A DNA stretch of 43,702 nt from positions 1 to 43,702 of the forward strand of contig CAMKMD010000033.1 of assembly GCA_946413815.1 (NCBI GenBank), in the 5' to 3' direction. Position numbers and translations under genes: made by a program. Each line of letters begins with the position of its first letter. Positions within the stretch are counted from its first letter, which is position 1. Below are positions 6,801 through 15,343 of this stretch, one piece after another. Source of the stretch: an uncultured Ruminococcus sp. (lineage in GTDB: Bacteria > Bacillota > Clostridia > Oscillospirales > Ruminococcaceae). The notes beneath the pieces were generated by a model. It worked only from the letters and a program-made list of their open reading frames with translations, was not told where the DNA came from and searched no databases.

Positions 6801-7505
6801 TTACAGGGACTTCTTCCTGATCTGAGCGCTGTTGCGGGGGTATTTTGGCGGAGTCTGCGATATCTTTTTCACGTGGACGATCTTCCGCTTCTCTCCGTTG
6901 AGTTCATACTCAGTGATATCACCGATCTCACCGCCGAGCAGTCTGACTGCGCTCTCTCCGGCAGCTATATCCTCTGAGGGCCCTTTCAGAGCTATGAACT
7001 CTCCTCCTGTTTTCACGAAGGGCAGACAGAATTCAGAAAGCAGTGACATATTTGCGACTGCACGGGCAGTAGCAAAGTCAAACTTCTCTCTGTACTCCGG
7101 ATTTCTTCCGAAATCCTCCGCTCTTCCGTGTATGAACTCAGCATCAGCACCTATCTTTCCGCAAAGCTGCTCAAGAAAGGTTATCCTCTTTGCAAGGCTG
7201 TCAAGGAGAGTTATCTTTATGTCCGGACGCATTATCTTCAAAGGCACAGAGGGAAAGCCTGCACCTGTTCCCACATCTATCAGTGATGCGCTCTCAGGTA
7301 TCTCCGCATATTTCAGAAGCAGGCAGCTGTCAAGAAAGTGCTTTATCATGATCTCCTTGGGATCTGTTATAGCTGTAAGGTTCACTTTCTCATTGTATTC
7401 AACAAGGAATTCCCCATAGTGTTGAAAACTGTCATATTGTGACTCGGTAATTGCCAGTCCGCAGCCTTCAAAAGCAGAGCAATATTCTTCAAATGTAAGC
7501 TTCAT
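6801..7505 (-). CDS. rsmG: 16S rRNA (guanine-527-N7)-methyltransferase RsmG
   Basis: A 234-residue SAM-dependent methyltransferase (also called GidB) that makes m7G527 in 16S rRNA; its loss gives low-level streptomycin resistance in other bacteria. The family opening YNEKVNLTAI is at residues 37-46 and the SAM-binding loop GTGAGFPSVPLK is at 79-90. The length is normal. The start codon lies 1 nt after the mnmG stop, and its ribosome-binding site (AAGGAG) is inside the end of mnmG, so translation is coupled. It is the last gene of the mnmE-mnmG-rsmG unit. Confidence 0.96.
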   Translation of the reverse strand: MKLTFEEYCSAFEGCGLAITESQYDSFQHYGEFLVEYNEKVNLTAITDPKEIMIKHFLDSCLLLKYAEIPESASLIDVGTGAGFPSVPLKIMRPDIKITLLDSLAKRITFLEQLCGKIGADAEFIHGRAEDFGRNPEYREKFDFATARAVANMSLLSEFCLPFVKTGGEFIALKGPSEDIAAGESAVRLLGGEIGDITEYELNGEKRKIVHVKKISQTPPKYPRNSAQIRKKSL

Positions 7506-7506
7506 T

Positions 7507-9384
7507 TCAGCTCTCCTTTCTCTTATGCAGCCATACTGCGATCATGGAAATATCAGCAGGTGATACACCTGATATACGTGAAGCCTGTCCGACTGAAAGT
7601 GGTTTGACCTTGTTGAGCTTCTCCACTGCTTCAAGCCTGAGGCCGTAAACTTCGGAATAGTCAAGGTCTGCAGACAGCTTCTGCGATTCAAGTCTTCGCA
7701 TTTCTTCAACCTGTGCAAGCTGCTTTTCAATGTAGCTTTCGTACTTTATCTGGAGCTCAACCTGCTCGCATACATCATCAGGCAGCTCCGGAGTTTCGGG
7801 TATATACGGAGCAATATCGTTATAAAGTATCTGCGGACGTCTCAGCAGATCCGCAGCCTTGCAGCCTGTTGAAAGTGGTGCTGTTCCGTGTGAGACCAGC
7901 ATATCGTTGAGGTCCTGGGTCGGTGACAGATTTACAGTCCTGATACGCTTTATCTCAGCAGCCGTCAGAGCCTCCTTTTCAAGCAGCCTGTCATACCTCT
8001 CCTGACTGATAAGGCCTATCCTGTAGCCTATAGGCGTCAGACGCTGATCCGCGTTGTCCTGACGGAGTATCAGACGGTATTCACTTCTTGAAGTCATCAT
8101 CCTGTAGGGATCGGAGCAGCCCTTGGTTACAAGATCGTCAACAAGAGTGCCTGTGTATGAACTTGCACGGTCGAGTATCATAGGCTCACGGCCGAGTATT
8201 TTCAGCGCCGCGTTGATGCCTGCCACAAGACCCTGAGCACCTGCCTCTTCATAGCCGGAGCTGCCGTTGAACTGTCCTGCGCCGTAGAGTCCTTCCACAT
8301 TCTTGAACTCAAGAGTTGGGAGGAGCTGCACAGGATCGCAGCAATCGTACTCGATAGCATAGGCCGGACGCATTATCTCCACGTTCTCAAGTCCCTTGAT
8401 GGTACGCAGGAAAGTGAGCTGTACATCCTCGGGAAGTGAGGATGACATACCCTGCAGGTAGTACTCCTCTGTTGTAAGTCCCATGGGCTCGATGAAGAGC
8501 TGATGTCTCGGCTTGTCCGAGAATCTCACTATCTTGTCCTCGATGGAAGGACAGTATCTCGGACCCACACCCTCTATCCTGCCGGAGTAGAGCGGTGAGC
8601 GGTGGAGGTTAGCAAGTATGGCTTCATGGGTCTTTGCGTTGGTATAGGAGATATAGCAGCTTACCTGGTTTTCCAGACCCTCTGTGGGAGTCTCGAAGGA
8701 AAAGGGTACTATCTTGTCATCGCCGTCCTGCTTTTCAAGGACGCTGAAATCAATGCTTCTCTTGTTGACACGGCAGGGTGTACCCGTCTTGAAGCGGCGA
8801 AGCTCAACTCCTGCTGCACGAAGGCTTTCCGACAGCTTACGGGCAGGAAGTGCCGAATCAGGGCCGCTCTCAAAGGAGGTCTCGCCTATGTGTATCTTTC
8901 CTTTCAGATAAGTACCCGTAGCGATAATGACAGCCTTCACCTTGTATTCAGCCCCGAGGGATGTTCTCACTCCGGTTATACGCCCGTCTTCGGTGATGAT
9001 CTCTGCTATCTCCGCCTGCTTGACATAAAGGTTTTCCTGCTTTTCGCAGACCTCCTTCATATACTCGTGGTACTTCATACGGTCAGCCTGCACTCTGAGA
9101 CTGTGAACAGCAGGTCCCTTGCCCCTGTTGAGCATACGGCTCTGTATGAAGCACTTGTCCGCAGCCCTGCCCATTTCACCGCCGAGAGCATCTATCTCAC
9201 GGACGAGATGCCCCTTGGCTGTACCGCCTATGGACGGATTACAGGGCATATTCGCTATCTGGTCAAGGGATATCGTAAACATAACTGTCCGGCAGCCCAG
9301 TCTTGCAGATGCAAGCGCCGCTTCTACTCCGGCGTGACCTGCGCCGACTACCGCAACATCAAATTCACCCATTAAATATGACAT
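7507..9384 (-). CDS. mnmG: tRNA uridine 5-carboxymethylaminomethyl modification enzyme MnmG
   Basis: FAD-dependent partner of MnmE that installs cmnm5 at the wobble uridine of several tRNAs. The start chosen is the ATG at 9384 ([10 protein letters not shown], 625 residues), because GAGG lies 6 nt upstream; the longer open frame would translate straight through the parS palindrome. The FAD-binding GAGHAG is at residues 14-19, and the conserved CNPSIGG and [13 protein letters not shown] stretches are present. The C-terminal helical region ([20 protein letters not shown]) that contacts MnmE is complete. It is 31 nt downstream of mnmE. Confidence 0.97.
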   Translation of the reverse strand: MSYLMGEFDVAVVGAGHAGVEAALASARLGCRTVMFTISLDQIANMPCNPSIGGTAKGHLVREIDALGGEMGRAADKCFIQSRMLNRGKGPAVHSLRVQADRMKYHEYMKEVCEKQENLYVKQAEIAEIITEDGRITGVRTSLGAEYKVKAVIIATGTYLKGKIHIGETSFESGPDSALPARKLSESLRAAGVELRRFKTGTPCRVNKRSIDFSVLEKQDGDDKIVPFSFETPTEGLENQVSCYISYTNAKTHEAILANLHRSPLYSGRIEGVGPRYCPSIEDKIVRFSDKPRHQLFIEPMGLTTEEYYLQGMSSSLPEDVQLTFLRTIKGLENVEIMRPAYAIEYDCCDPVQLLPTLEFKNVEGLYGAGQFNGSSGYEEAGAQGLVAGINAALKILGREPMILDRASSYTGTLVDDLVTKGCSDPYRMMTSRSEYRLILRQDNADQRLTPIGYRIGLISQERYDRLLEKEALTAAEIKRIRTVNLSPTQDLNDMLVSHGTAPLSTGCKAADLLRRPQILYNDIAPYIPETPELPDDVCEQVELQIKYESYIEKQLAQVEEMRRLESQKLSADLDYSEVYGLRLEAVEKLNKVKPLSVGQASRISGVSPADISMIAVWLHKRKES

Positions 9385-9399
9385 ATCTATCCTCACAAC

Positions 9400-9415
9400 T
9401 GTTCCACGTGGAACA
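9400..9415. promoter_or_regulatory. parS site 5
   Basis: TGTTCCACGTGGAACA directly abuts the mnmE stop codon and fills the short mnmE-mnmG gap. It is an exact copy of the three sites near soj, about 3.6 kb from them. Confidence 0.93.
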
Positions 9416-10777
9416 TTATTTTCCGACACAGAAACGTGAAAAGACTTCATCGACTACTGCGTCGGTTACTTTCTTTCCCGTCAGACAGAGCAGTGACTGC
9501 TCCGCCTCGTCAACAAGTACATTCACCGCATCGAGCAGCTCTCCGTTTTCGAGTGCTCCTATGGCCTGGTCTACGCTCAGAAGCGCCTTGTCGATACAGC
9601 TCTTCTGACGGTCATTTGCCGCAGTCACACTTCCAACGGTCTCAGTATTGAGACTGAAAAGCTCCTCAACTGCTGCCTGCAGACGGTCTATACCGTCATT
9701 CTCCTTTGCGGAGAGGAAAACGATATTGCTGACATATCTTCCAAGCCCGGCAGCATCCAGCAGCTGCTCCGTATCGGATTTATTTACAACTGCTATGCAC
9801 TTTTTATTATTAATTCTTTTAATCAGGCTGATGTCATCCTCTGTCAGGGGAGAACTGCCGTCGAATACAGCTATTATAAGCTCCGCATTCTCTATCATCT
9901 TCTCCGCAAATCCGATACCTATACCCTCGATGCGGTCATCGGTCTCGTGGATGCCTGCGGTATCAGCAAGCCGGAGGGCAATATCCCCCAGCATGACGGT
10001 CTCCTCTATGACATCACGGGTAGTTCCGGCAATGTCGGTGACTATGCTCCTCTCGCAGCCGCTGAGGCAGTTGAAAAGGGTGGATTTACCCACGTTAGGC
10101 CTTCCGACGATAGCCGCCGCCACGCCTTCACGCATTATCCTGCCCGTATCATAGTTCTCAACGAGGGAGAAAAGCTCCCCCCTTACCTTCCTGAGGTCAG
10201 CGATAAGGGACTCCGGCTCTACCTCGGGTATATCCTCCTCAGGGTAGTCCGCCCATGCGGCCAGGTCGCCGAGTATCTTCATCAGCACCGCCGAGCACTT
10301 CTCCGCTCTCCGGAATGCCGCACCCTCACGGAGTGTCTCAGCCGCTCTCAGCTCTCTCTCTCCCTTGGCGGAGATTATATCCATGACGGCCTCCGCCTGG
10401 GTAAGGTCTATCTTTCCGTTGAGGAAGGCCTGACGTGTGAACTCTCCCGGGCCTGCGGGGACTGCACCGCAGCTGAGGGCCGCACGGAGTATCCTCCTTG
10501 ATACGTAGATACCGCCGTGACATGATATCTCTGCGGTATCCTCCCCGGTATAGCTGTGTGGGGCACGGAATAGCGTGAGTATGCAGTCGTCAATGACTCC
10601 CCCCTCGTCGAAGGCTTCTCCGTAGGCGCAGGTATATCCCGGCATATCAGCGACAGCCCTGCTTCCCGCCGGACGGAATATCCTCCCTGCGATATCTATG
10701 GCGCCGCTGCCGGAGATGCGTATTACCGCAAGACCTCCGGGGGCATTGGGTGTTGAGATCGCTGCTGCTGCAGGCAT
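9416..10777 (-). CDS. mnmE: tRNA modification GTPase MnmE
   Basis: A 453-residue dimeric GTPase acting with MnmG on tRNA wobble uridine. The N-terminal tetrahydrofolate-binding domain is followed by an inserted Ras-like G domain: G1 GRPNVGKS at 225-232, G2 loop DIAGTTRD at 248-255, G3 DTAG at 272-275 and G4 NKSD at 332-335. The C-terminal FCVGK matches the family's C-x-G-K ending, which carries the essential cysteine. The ribosome-binding site (AAGGAGGAAAGGAT) supports the start. It follows jag after a 163-bp gap that contains a hairpin and a palindromic repeat. Confidence 0.97.
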   Translation of the reverse strand: MPAAAAISTPNAPGGLAVIRISGSGAIDIAGRIFRPAGSRAVADMPGYTCAYGEAFDEGGVIDDCILTLFRAPHSYTGEDTAEISCHGGIYVSRRILRAALSCGAVPAGPGEFTRQAFLNGKIDLTQAEAVMDIISAKGERELRAAETLREGAAFRRAEKCSAVLMKILGDLAAWADYPEEDIPEVEPESLIADLRKVRGELFSLVENYDTGRIMREGVAAAIVGRPNVGKSTLFNCLSGCERSIVTDIAGTTRDVIEETVMLGDIALRLADTAGIHETDDRIEGIGIGFAEKMIENAELIIAVFDGSSPLTEDDISLIKRINNKKCIAVVNKSDTEQLLDAAGLGRYVSNIVFLSAKENDGIDRLQAAVEELFSLNTETVGSVTAANDRQKSCIDKALLSVDQAIGALENGELLDAVNVLVDEAEQSLLCLTGKKVTDAVVDEVFSRFCVGK

Positions 10778-10828
10778 ATCCTTTCCTCCTTATAATGACA
10801 GGTAATACAACGCTGATGTTTAATAATG

Positions 10829-10859
10829 TCCTGCGGACCGCCGGAGGCGGTCCCTGCAG
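10829..10859. repeat. Dispersed GGACCGCC palindrome, copy in the jag-mnmE gap
   Basis: GGACCGCC, GGA, GGCGGTCC form a perfect 8-bp hairpin inside imperfect outer CTGC/CTGCAG arms. The same core recurs near 14580 and 28038 in this window, so it belongs to a small intergenic palindrome family. Confidence 0.75.
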
Positions 10860-10903
10860 CACTATGCCCATTGTACGGAACAACTGAAAAATTCCGTATA
10901 AAG

Positions 10904-10935
10904 CAAAGCATGGAGGACTTTCGCCCCCCATGCCT
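10904..10935 (-). terminator. Probable terminator of jag
   Basis: On the minus strand GCATGG and CCATGC enclose a G-rich/C-rich inner stem and are followed by a broken T run (TTTGCTTT). It lies just after the jag stop and is probably only partly efficient, since mnmE follows in the same direction. Confidence 0.55.
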
Positions 10936-10940
10936 GATTC

Positions 10941-12170
10941 TTAAAGCTCGATCTTTCCGTAGAGACCGCCGCCCATTGAGTCTTCCGGCTTGGGCTTCTT
11001 GTAGTCCTTCTCGAAGCTTGTGGAGAGATCTATCTCTCTGCGCTCGAAGTTCTCGCGGTTGTTGTTTCTTCTGCGGTTGTTGTTATGATCGTTTCTCCTT
11101 CCGCCCCTGTCGTTGCGGTCATTTCTGCCGCCGCCTCTTCTGCGGTTGTTGGGTCTGGGATTGTTGGAGGAGATTATGATCTTTCTGTAGGGCTCCTCTC
11201 CTACTGAGCGGGAGGATACACCCTCGATAGCTGAGATAGCAGAGTGGATAACTCTTCTCTCGTAGGGGTTCATGGGCTCGAGGGGCTGAGGTCTTCCGGT
11301 GCGGAGAACGCTCTTTGCCACCTTTGCTGCCAGCTGCTCGAGAGTTTCCTTTCTCTTGCTTCTGTAGCCGAGGCAGTCGATAGTGATGCGGAAATAGTCC
11401 TTGTCGCCCTTGTTTGCGATGATGGAGCAGAGGTACTGGAGAGCATCGAGTGTCTCGCCGCGTCTGCCGATTATTGTACCGTTGTTGTCGCTGTCGATGT
11501 TGATAACAGCGCCTGTCTCGTTCTGGTATACAGTATAAGTAACATCAACGTCCATTGCATTGAGAACGCTTGTGATGTAGTCCTTGGCGATCTTTACCTT
11601 GGGGTTGAGAAGTGACTCGTCCTCGATAAGTGTGAAGTTGTCGAGTGAGTACTCAGCCTCGTCGTCCTCGGGAGCTGTTGTATCAGCAAGCTCCTCTGAT
11701 ATCTTTGCCTTTACAGCCTCTGCCTTTTCATCAGCCTTCTCGATAACTGCATCAGCCTTTTCAGCTACTGCGCTCTTTACTGCTTCAGCCTTCTCCTCAG
11801 CCTTGTCAATAACAGCGTCAGCCTTTGCGGCAACTGCCTCCTGGAGAGCCTCTGTCTTCTCCTCAGCCTTATCGATGATCTCTTCACCCTTTTCGATGAT
11901 AGCATCCCTGAGTGCCTCAGCCTTCTCCTCGGCCTTGTCGATGATAGAAGTCTTTGGTGCGGGTGCGGGTGCTGATACAGGTGCTGCAGGTGCTGCTGCT
12001 GCGGAAGAAACTGTAGCTCTTACTCTTGCATCCTTGCTGCCGAATCCTAAGAATCCTGACTTACCCTCTTCGAGGATCTCGAATCTGATCTCATCCTGTC
12101 TTCTTCCGAATTTCTTTGCGGCGAGTGCCATTGCCTCTTCGACTGTCTTAGCTGTGAATATCTCGGTCAT
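10941..12170 (-). CDS. jag: RNA-binding protein Jag/KhpB with expanded linker
   Basis: A 409-residue Jag/KhpB protein, about twice the length of the Bacillus one. The N-terminal Jag_N domain (residues 1-52, with EEGKSGFLGFGSKDARV) is followed by an Ala/Glu/Lys-rich linker (about 70-165) made of four roughly 22-residue repeats on the pattern DKAEEKAEA. Then come a KH domain (about 195-270, GRRGETLDALQYL) and an R3H domain (about 280-335, NPYERRVIHSAI). The tail is rich in Arg, Gly, Asn and Asp (RRRGGGRNDRND), resembling an RGG RNA-binding tail. The family binds RNA and is linked to cell elongation control. It lies 55 nt after yidC. A GGGGC/GCCCC hairpin precedes its ribosome-binding site. Confidence 0.93.
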   Translation of the reverse strand: MTEIFTAKTVEEAMALAAKKFGRRQDEIRFEILEEGKSGFLGFGSKDARVRATVSSAAAAPAAPVSAPAPAPKTSIIDKAEEKAEALRDAIIEKGEEIIDKAEEKTEALQEAVAAKADAVIDKAEEKAEAVKSAVAEKADAVIEKADEKAEAVKAKISEELADTTAPEDDEAEYSLDNFTLIEDESLLNPKVKIAKDYITSVLNAMDVDVTYTVYQNETGAVINIDSDNNGTIIGRRGETLDALQYLCSIIANKGDKDYFRITIDCLGYRSKRKETLEQLAAKVAKSVLRTGRPQPLEPMNPYERRVIHSAISAIEGVSSRSVGEEPYRKIIISSNNPRPNNRRRGGGRNDRNDRGGRRNDHNNNRRRNNNRENFERREIDLSTSFEKDYKKPKPEDSMGGGLYGKIEL

Positions 12171-12225
12171 TTTTTATACCTCCCACGGGGCCTTGCCCCA
12201 AAATTTTTTCTTTCTTTTCAATACC

Positions 12226-13359
12226 TTATTCGTTATCGCTGTCGGAATAGCTGTCACCATATTTCTCAGCCATTCTCCTGCGTGCTTCCTTGAGCTTGTC
12301 CTTGTCCTGTCTGTTCTGCTCGGATCTTGATATCTTTTCGCCGTTCTCGTTTACTCTGCCCTGTGCAGCCTGTTCTGCGGCGGCCTGATCCATAAGCTTC
12401 TGCATGAAGGTCTTCTTGCCGGGATGCTTTTCTGCGTAGATCCTTGCCTTCTCCTTGTCCTTCTCAGCGATCTCTGCGATCTTCGCATCTGTGAAGTAGT
12501 TGTTGAGGACGAATGTAATTATAAAGGAGAAGAGTGATGACCATATCCAGTAGAAACCGATACCTGCGGGGAAGGAGAATGCAAGCCATACAGACCAGAT
12601 CGGAAGACCGATCATCATACCTGTCATGCATCCGCCGCCCACCATATTGGGATTGGTCTTCTTGCTGTACCACTGTGAATAGAGTGAAGAAGCAAGCTGT
12701 ACCAGACCAGAAAGTATGGGGATAAGGAAGAGCACAAGTGCTTCCTTGTTCCACTCTGCGGGGTGCATTGAAGGAGTCTTTCCGAGGTTTGCTCCGAATA
12801 TAGTGAAGTGCTCGTTGAAGTGGTATACCATATCACGGAAGTTCTCGGCAAGATCCCTGAACTTCTCGGGATGGAGGTTTACCTGTTCCATAGTCTTCAG
12901 CTCGCAGCGGAGATCCTTCATATCGAAGGCTCTTGCCTTTTCGTCTGATGCAACAAGGAGATCGGAAGCGATCTTGACAGCTACCGTTCTGACATCCTTG
13001 CTGATGTGGAGTATATGCCTGATGGGCTTATATACAACGTCGAGAACTCCGAAGAGGAGGAACATCTGTATGAACATAGGCAGACATGAACCCATGGGGT
13101 TAATGCCCTCCTTCTCATAGAGCTTGTTCTGCTCTTCCTGAAGCCTCTGCGGATTGCTTCCATAGCTTTTCTTGAGTTTTTCAAGCTTCGGGTTGAGAAG
13201 ACGCATCCTCGCCGCATTCTTCTGTGTCTTGTAGTTCACAGGCAGCAGGAGTATCTTCGTTACAAGTGTGAAAATGATTATTGACACCGCATAATTGCCG
13301 CAGATGTCATAAATAAGCTTCATAAGGTAGCCGAACGGCGTACCGATAATATCGTACAT
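12226..13359 (-). CDS. yidC: Membrane protein insertase YidC/SpoIIIJ
   Basis: A 377-residue Oxa1/YidC/Alb3 insertase that folds and inserts inner-membrane proteins alone or with Sec. The first core helix (about 22-41, ending TKILLLPVNYK) carries Lys35 where the family's hydrophilic-groove Arg usually stands. The cytosolic hairpin (residues 42-85, KNAARMRLLNPKLEKLKK) is clear, and later helices follow at about 90-110, 190-215, 235-255 and 260-285. A long extracytoplasmic insert (about 115-190) enlarges it. There is no lipobox or signal peptide, unlike Bacillus SpoIIIJ. The C-terminal tail is basic and acidic by turns. It forms an operon with yidD (20-nt gap) and jag. Confidence 0.95.
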   Translation of the reverse strand: MYDIIGTPFGYLMKLIYDICGNYAVSIIIFTLVTKILLLPVNYKTQKNAARMRLLNPKLEKLKKSYGSNPQRLQEEQNKLYEKEGINPMGSCLPMFIQMFLLFGVLDVVYKPIRHILHISKDVRTVAVKIASDLLVASDEKARAFDMKDLRCELKTMEQVNLHPEKFRDLAENFRDMVYHFNEHFTIFGANLGKTPSMHPAEWNKEALVLFLIPILSGLVQLASSLYSQWYSKKTNPNMVGGGCMTGMMIGLPIWSVWLAFSFPAGIGFYWIWSSLFSFIITFVLNNYFTDAKIAEIAEKDKEKARIYAEKHPGKKTFMQKLMDQAAAEQAAQGRVNENGEKISRSEQNRQDKDKLKEARRRMAEKYGDSYSDSDNE

Positions 13360-13379
13360 TTTAATACCTCTCAGTTCTC

Positions 13380-13676
13380 TTATCCTTCTTCTTGTCCTGA
13401 GGTATCATCATGCGGGACGGGGATATCTGCAAAACGGGCATATTTTTTGACCCTGAAGGTAAATCTCTCCGGAACGGGCTCTATACCGCCCATTGACCAC
13501 GGATTGCAGCGCAGTATGCGCCATACTGCAAGAAGAGAACCTCTTACCGCACCGAAGCGCTTCACAGCCGTGAGAGCATAGCAGCTGCACGTCGGCCAGT
13601 ATTTGCATCTCGGCGGGCTGAGAGGAGAGATGAACTTCTGATAGAACTTTATCAGAGCAATGACGATATATCTCAT
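13380..13676 (-). CDS. yidD: Membrane protein insertion efficiency factor YidD
   Basis: A 98-residue protein with the YidD signature: [20 protein letters not shown] near the N-terminus, then [12 protein letters not shown] and PVP. It is a small membrane-associated helper of YidC. The ATG giving MRYIVIAL was chosen because it overlaps the rnpA stop (ATGA) and matches the family start; a start 8 codons upstream is possible. It is placed between rnpA and yidC, the standard arrangement. The C-terminal end is slightly extended (TSGQEEG). Confidence 0.94.
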   Translation of the reverse strand: MRYIVIALIKFYQKFISPLSPPRCKYWPTCSCYALTAVKRFGAVRGSLLAVWRILRCNPWSMGGIEPVPERFTFRVKKYARFADIPVPHDDTSGQEEG

Positions 13677-14029
13677 TTCTTCATCATCTTCCTTGCGCAC
13701 CGCTCTATTTCCGGCACGCCCTTTGAATCCATGTAAGCGCAGTATTCCGAAGAGCTTATCTCAGTGAGCCTGCTTCTTGCCACGATGACAAGATCGATGC
13801 CGATGGGGAGCGAGAGCTCCGCCTGACGGTAGGCAAGCCTGATAAGACGCTTGGCTCTGTTGCGGTGAACGGCGTTGCCTATCTTCTTGCCTGCGGTGAT
13901 GCCGAGCCTGTTATAGGGCCTTCCGTTCGGTCTGACATATATGACGGAGTACTCCGAGGCTATATAGCGCCCGTTTCGGTACAGCGCCAGAAAGTCCTTG
14001 TTATCATTTAGAATTTCCGTATAAAGCAT
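13673..14029 (-). CDS. rnpA: Ribonuclease P protein component
   Basis: The protein subunit that helps RNase P RNA trim 5' leaders from tRNA precursors. Its signature helix [17 protein letters not shown] is intact. The start is placed at the ATG giving [10 protein letters not shown] (118 residues), because the longer frame starts with TTG inside a hairpin (14041-14066). That hairpin (ATCCGGAG/CTCCGGAT) sits 12 nt before the start and may affect translation or processing. The stop overlaps the yidD start. It follows rpmH after a terminator-like hairpin, the classical order. Confidence 0.93.
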   Translation of the reverse strand: MLYTEILNDNKDFLALYRNGRYIASEYSVIYVRPNGRPYNRLGITAGKKIGNAVHRNRAKRLIRLAYRQAELSLPIGIDLVIVARSRLTEISSSEYCAYMDSKGVPEIERCARKMMKK

Positions 14030-14040
14030 AATAATACCAT

Positions 14041-14066
14041 ATCCGGAGAGCAAAGATACTCCGGAT
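14041..14066 (-). other. Hairpin just upstream of rnpA
   Basis: ATCCGGAG (14041-14048) and CTCCGGAT (14059-14066) are perfectly complementary around a 10-nt loop. There is no T run, so it is not a standard terminator. It may be an RNA-processing site or a translation-control hairpin for rnpA. Confidence 0.55.
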
Positions 14067-14070
14067 TAAC

Positions 14071-14103
14071 AAAAAAGACCACAAAAATTGAATTTTTGTG
14101 GTC
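14071..14103 (-). terminator. Terminator/attenuator of rpmH
   Basis: GACCACAAAAATT (14077-14089) and AATTTTTGTGGTC (14091-14103) form a perfect 13-bp stem, followed on the minus strand by TTTTTT. It lies between rpmH and rnpA and would lower readthrough from the abundant rpmH transcript. Confidence 0.9.
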
Positions 14104-14110
14104 AGCGTCG

Positions 14111-14245
14111 TCAGTGAGTTAATCTTGCTCTGCCCTTAGATCTTCTACGAGCTAAAACCTTTCTGCCGTTCTTTGTAGCCATGCGCTTCATGAAGCCATG
14201 CTCCTTCTTGCGGTGGATCTTCTTAGGCTGGTATGTTCTCTTCAT
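14111..14245 (-). CDS. rpmH: 50S ribosomal protein L34
   Basis: The complement of this stretch encodes a 44-residue protein beginning [18 protein letters not shown] and ending in SKGRARLTH, the standard bacterial L34 of the 50S subunit (Lys/Arg rich, 44-46 residues). A strong ribosome-binding site (GAGGAGGATTCGAAT) precedes the ATG. It is the first gene of the leftward rpmH-rnpA-yidD-yidC-jag cluster and marks the left edge of the origin region. It has a perfect promoter about 125 nt upstream and its own terminator. Confidence 0.97.
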   Translation of the reverse strand: MKRTYQPKKIHRKKEHGFMKRMATKNGRKVLARRRSKGRARLTH

Positions 14246-14370
14246 ATTCGAATCCTCCTCTCTTTTCTTTCAGATAAATACAGGGATCAGCCCTGACGAG
14301 GGGCGATTCTGATTTACATATATATAGTTAAATTGACTGACAGACATAGCTGTCCGCATTACACTATACG

Positions 14371-14399
14371 ATTATACTTCAAAATTGCAATTCTGTCAA
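14371..14399 (-). promoter_or_regulatory. Consensus SigA-type promoter of rpmH
   Basis: On the minus strand TTGACA, exactly 17 nt and TATAAT. It drives rpmH through a leader of about 120 nt containing small hairpins. Confidence 0.92.
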
Positions 14400-14516
14400 G
14401 ACCTTTGGAGAAAAAAATTTCCACACGGGGGATTTTTATATAATTTACCCGATAAAGGCTGTATAACAAGGGGTATGCCTGTTAATCTGCCGGAAAATGC
14501 AGGACATCCCCACTTA

Positions 14517-14553
14517 TGAATTCGGAATTCGGAATTAAGAATGCAGAATTATT
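14517..14553. repeat. AATTCGGAATT-type short repeat
   Basis: The element GAATTCGGAATTCGGAATT is followed by a degenerate AATTAAGAATGCAGAATTAT. Similar TGAATTATAAATTATGAATT strings occur at 28185-28216 and ATTATGAATTC at 15010, always near the GGACCGCC palindromes. Confidence 0.6.
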
Positions 14554-14575
14554 ATATCGCCTCCGGTGGTTATCT

Positions 14576-14651
14576 GTAGGGACCGCCTCTGGCGGTCCGC
14601 TCCTGCAAATCACCGTTAATCGAATGTAGGGGGCGATGCCCACATCGCCCC
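14576..14651. repeat. Composite palindromic element
   Basis: TGTAGGGACCGCC, TCT, GGCGGTCC (hairpin core 14580-14598) is followed 26 nt later by a second TGTAGGG and a hairpin GGGGCGATG/CATCGCCCC (14630-14651). Both units begin TGTAGGG. The same plan appears at 28033-28109. Confidence 0.75.
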
Positions 14652-14665
14652 GCCCTTCCTAAAAA

Positions 14666-14772
14666 GCCACCCTTTGCTCCATGTTGCCCGTGCGATAGCC
14701 TGACAAACTGCCGGTTTCAGCTATATGGAGCAGCTTCGCCACCCTTTGCTCCATGTTGCCCGTGCGATAGCC
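14666..14772. repeat. 35-bp direct repeat, two copies
   Basis: The stretch starting GCCACCCTTTGCTCC and ending GTGCGATAGCC occurs identically at 14666-14700 and 14738-14772, separated by 37 bp. No coding frame runs through it. Confidence 0.9.
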
Positions 14773-14802
14773 GACTTTAGCCTGCGTGTCTTAAATAAAA
14801 GC

Positions 14803-14932
14803 AAAAGCTGACAGGTGGGGGACGGGTAAGGAAGGGGGAGTCCAGAGGGGGAAAACTTGGGAGGGGGGAGGATGTCAGCTTTTACTGCGGTTTTCTGTTC
14901 CTCCCCCCTCCCATGGTTTCCCCCTTTGGCCA
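14803..14932. repeat. Large nested inverted repeat
   Basis: AAAAGCTGACA (14803-14813) faces TGTCAGCTTTT (14873-14883), and GGGAGGGGGGAGGA (14859-14872) faces TCCTCCCCCCTCCC (14899-14912), with flanking GGGGGAAA and TTTCCCCC. The arms overlap, so alternative hairpins are possible. The G-tract arm could also form unusual structures on one strand. Confidence 0.8.
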
Positions 14933-14981
14933 TCAAGCATACAAGTTGGAATCAATGAAACACAAGGGAGAGAAGAAATTG

Positions 14982-14997
14982 TGTAGGGACCGCCGGA
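14982..14997. repeat. Half copy of the TGTAGGGACCGCC element
   Basis: TGTAGGGACCGCCGG matches the left arm of the palindromic element, but the right arm is missing. It looks like a decayed copy. Confidence 0.55.
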
Positions 14998-15130
14998 AGC
15001 GATACACTAATTATGAATTCAAAAGAGTCTGCCGCACCGTAAGATTCAAGAACTGTCACCCGTTTCTCTTTAATTGGTTGATATCTCTGCCTCAGAACTC
15101 CACAGCCTGTCAGTATTCAGATTGTTGATA

Positions 15131-15275
15131 TGTTGAAAACCCCTGTTCATAACTCCCCGGAAATGAGTTTTCAACACCGATTTTTCCCAGTTGTAACGCA
15201 TTTGTAAACAGTTTTTCCTCTTTCGGTTGTTGATTCAACATAGTTTTCAACAATATGCCAGTTTCATGTGGAAAA
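15131..15275. other. oriC: DnaA-box-like cluster upstream of dnaA
   Basis: TTTTCAACA occurs at 15131-15139 (reverse), 15168-15176 and 15244-15252, and TTTTCCACA at 15267-15275 (reverse). TTTTCCACA differs by one base from the classical TTATCCACA box. The TTTTCAACA copies are proposed as variant boxes because the same word recurs in the dnaA-dnaN gap. Confidence 0.6.
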
Positions 15276-15314
15276 ACAAGCCCATTTTTCTAACTTCCCG
15301 GAAACATAAAAAAC

Positions 15315-15343
15315 TTGCAATCCGGGCGCTTCTGTGATATAAT
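15315..15343 (+). promoter_or_regulatory. SigA-type promoter of dnaA
   Basis: TTGCAA, 17 nt and TATAAT, with the dnaA ATG about 80 nt downstream. A DnaA-box-like sequence lies 40 bp upstream of the -35, consistent with autoregulation. Confidence 0.88.

Noticed and set aside
6866..6876. A TTCACGTGGA parS-like string inside rsmG
   Set aside because: Only the core is kept and both outer arms are wrong, so it is probably chance within the coding sequence.
9385..9450. Longer N-terminus for MnmG
   Set aside because: It would translate through the parS palindrome and into mnmE. The internal ATG at 9384 has a ribosome-binding site and the family-like start.
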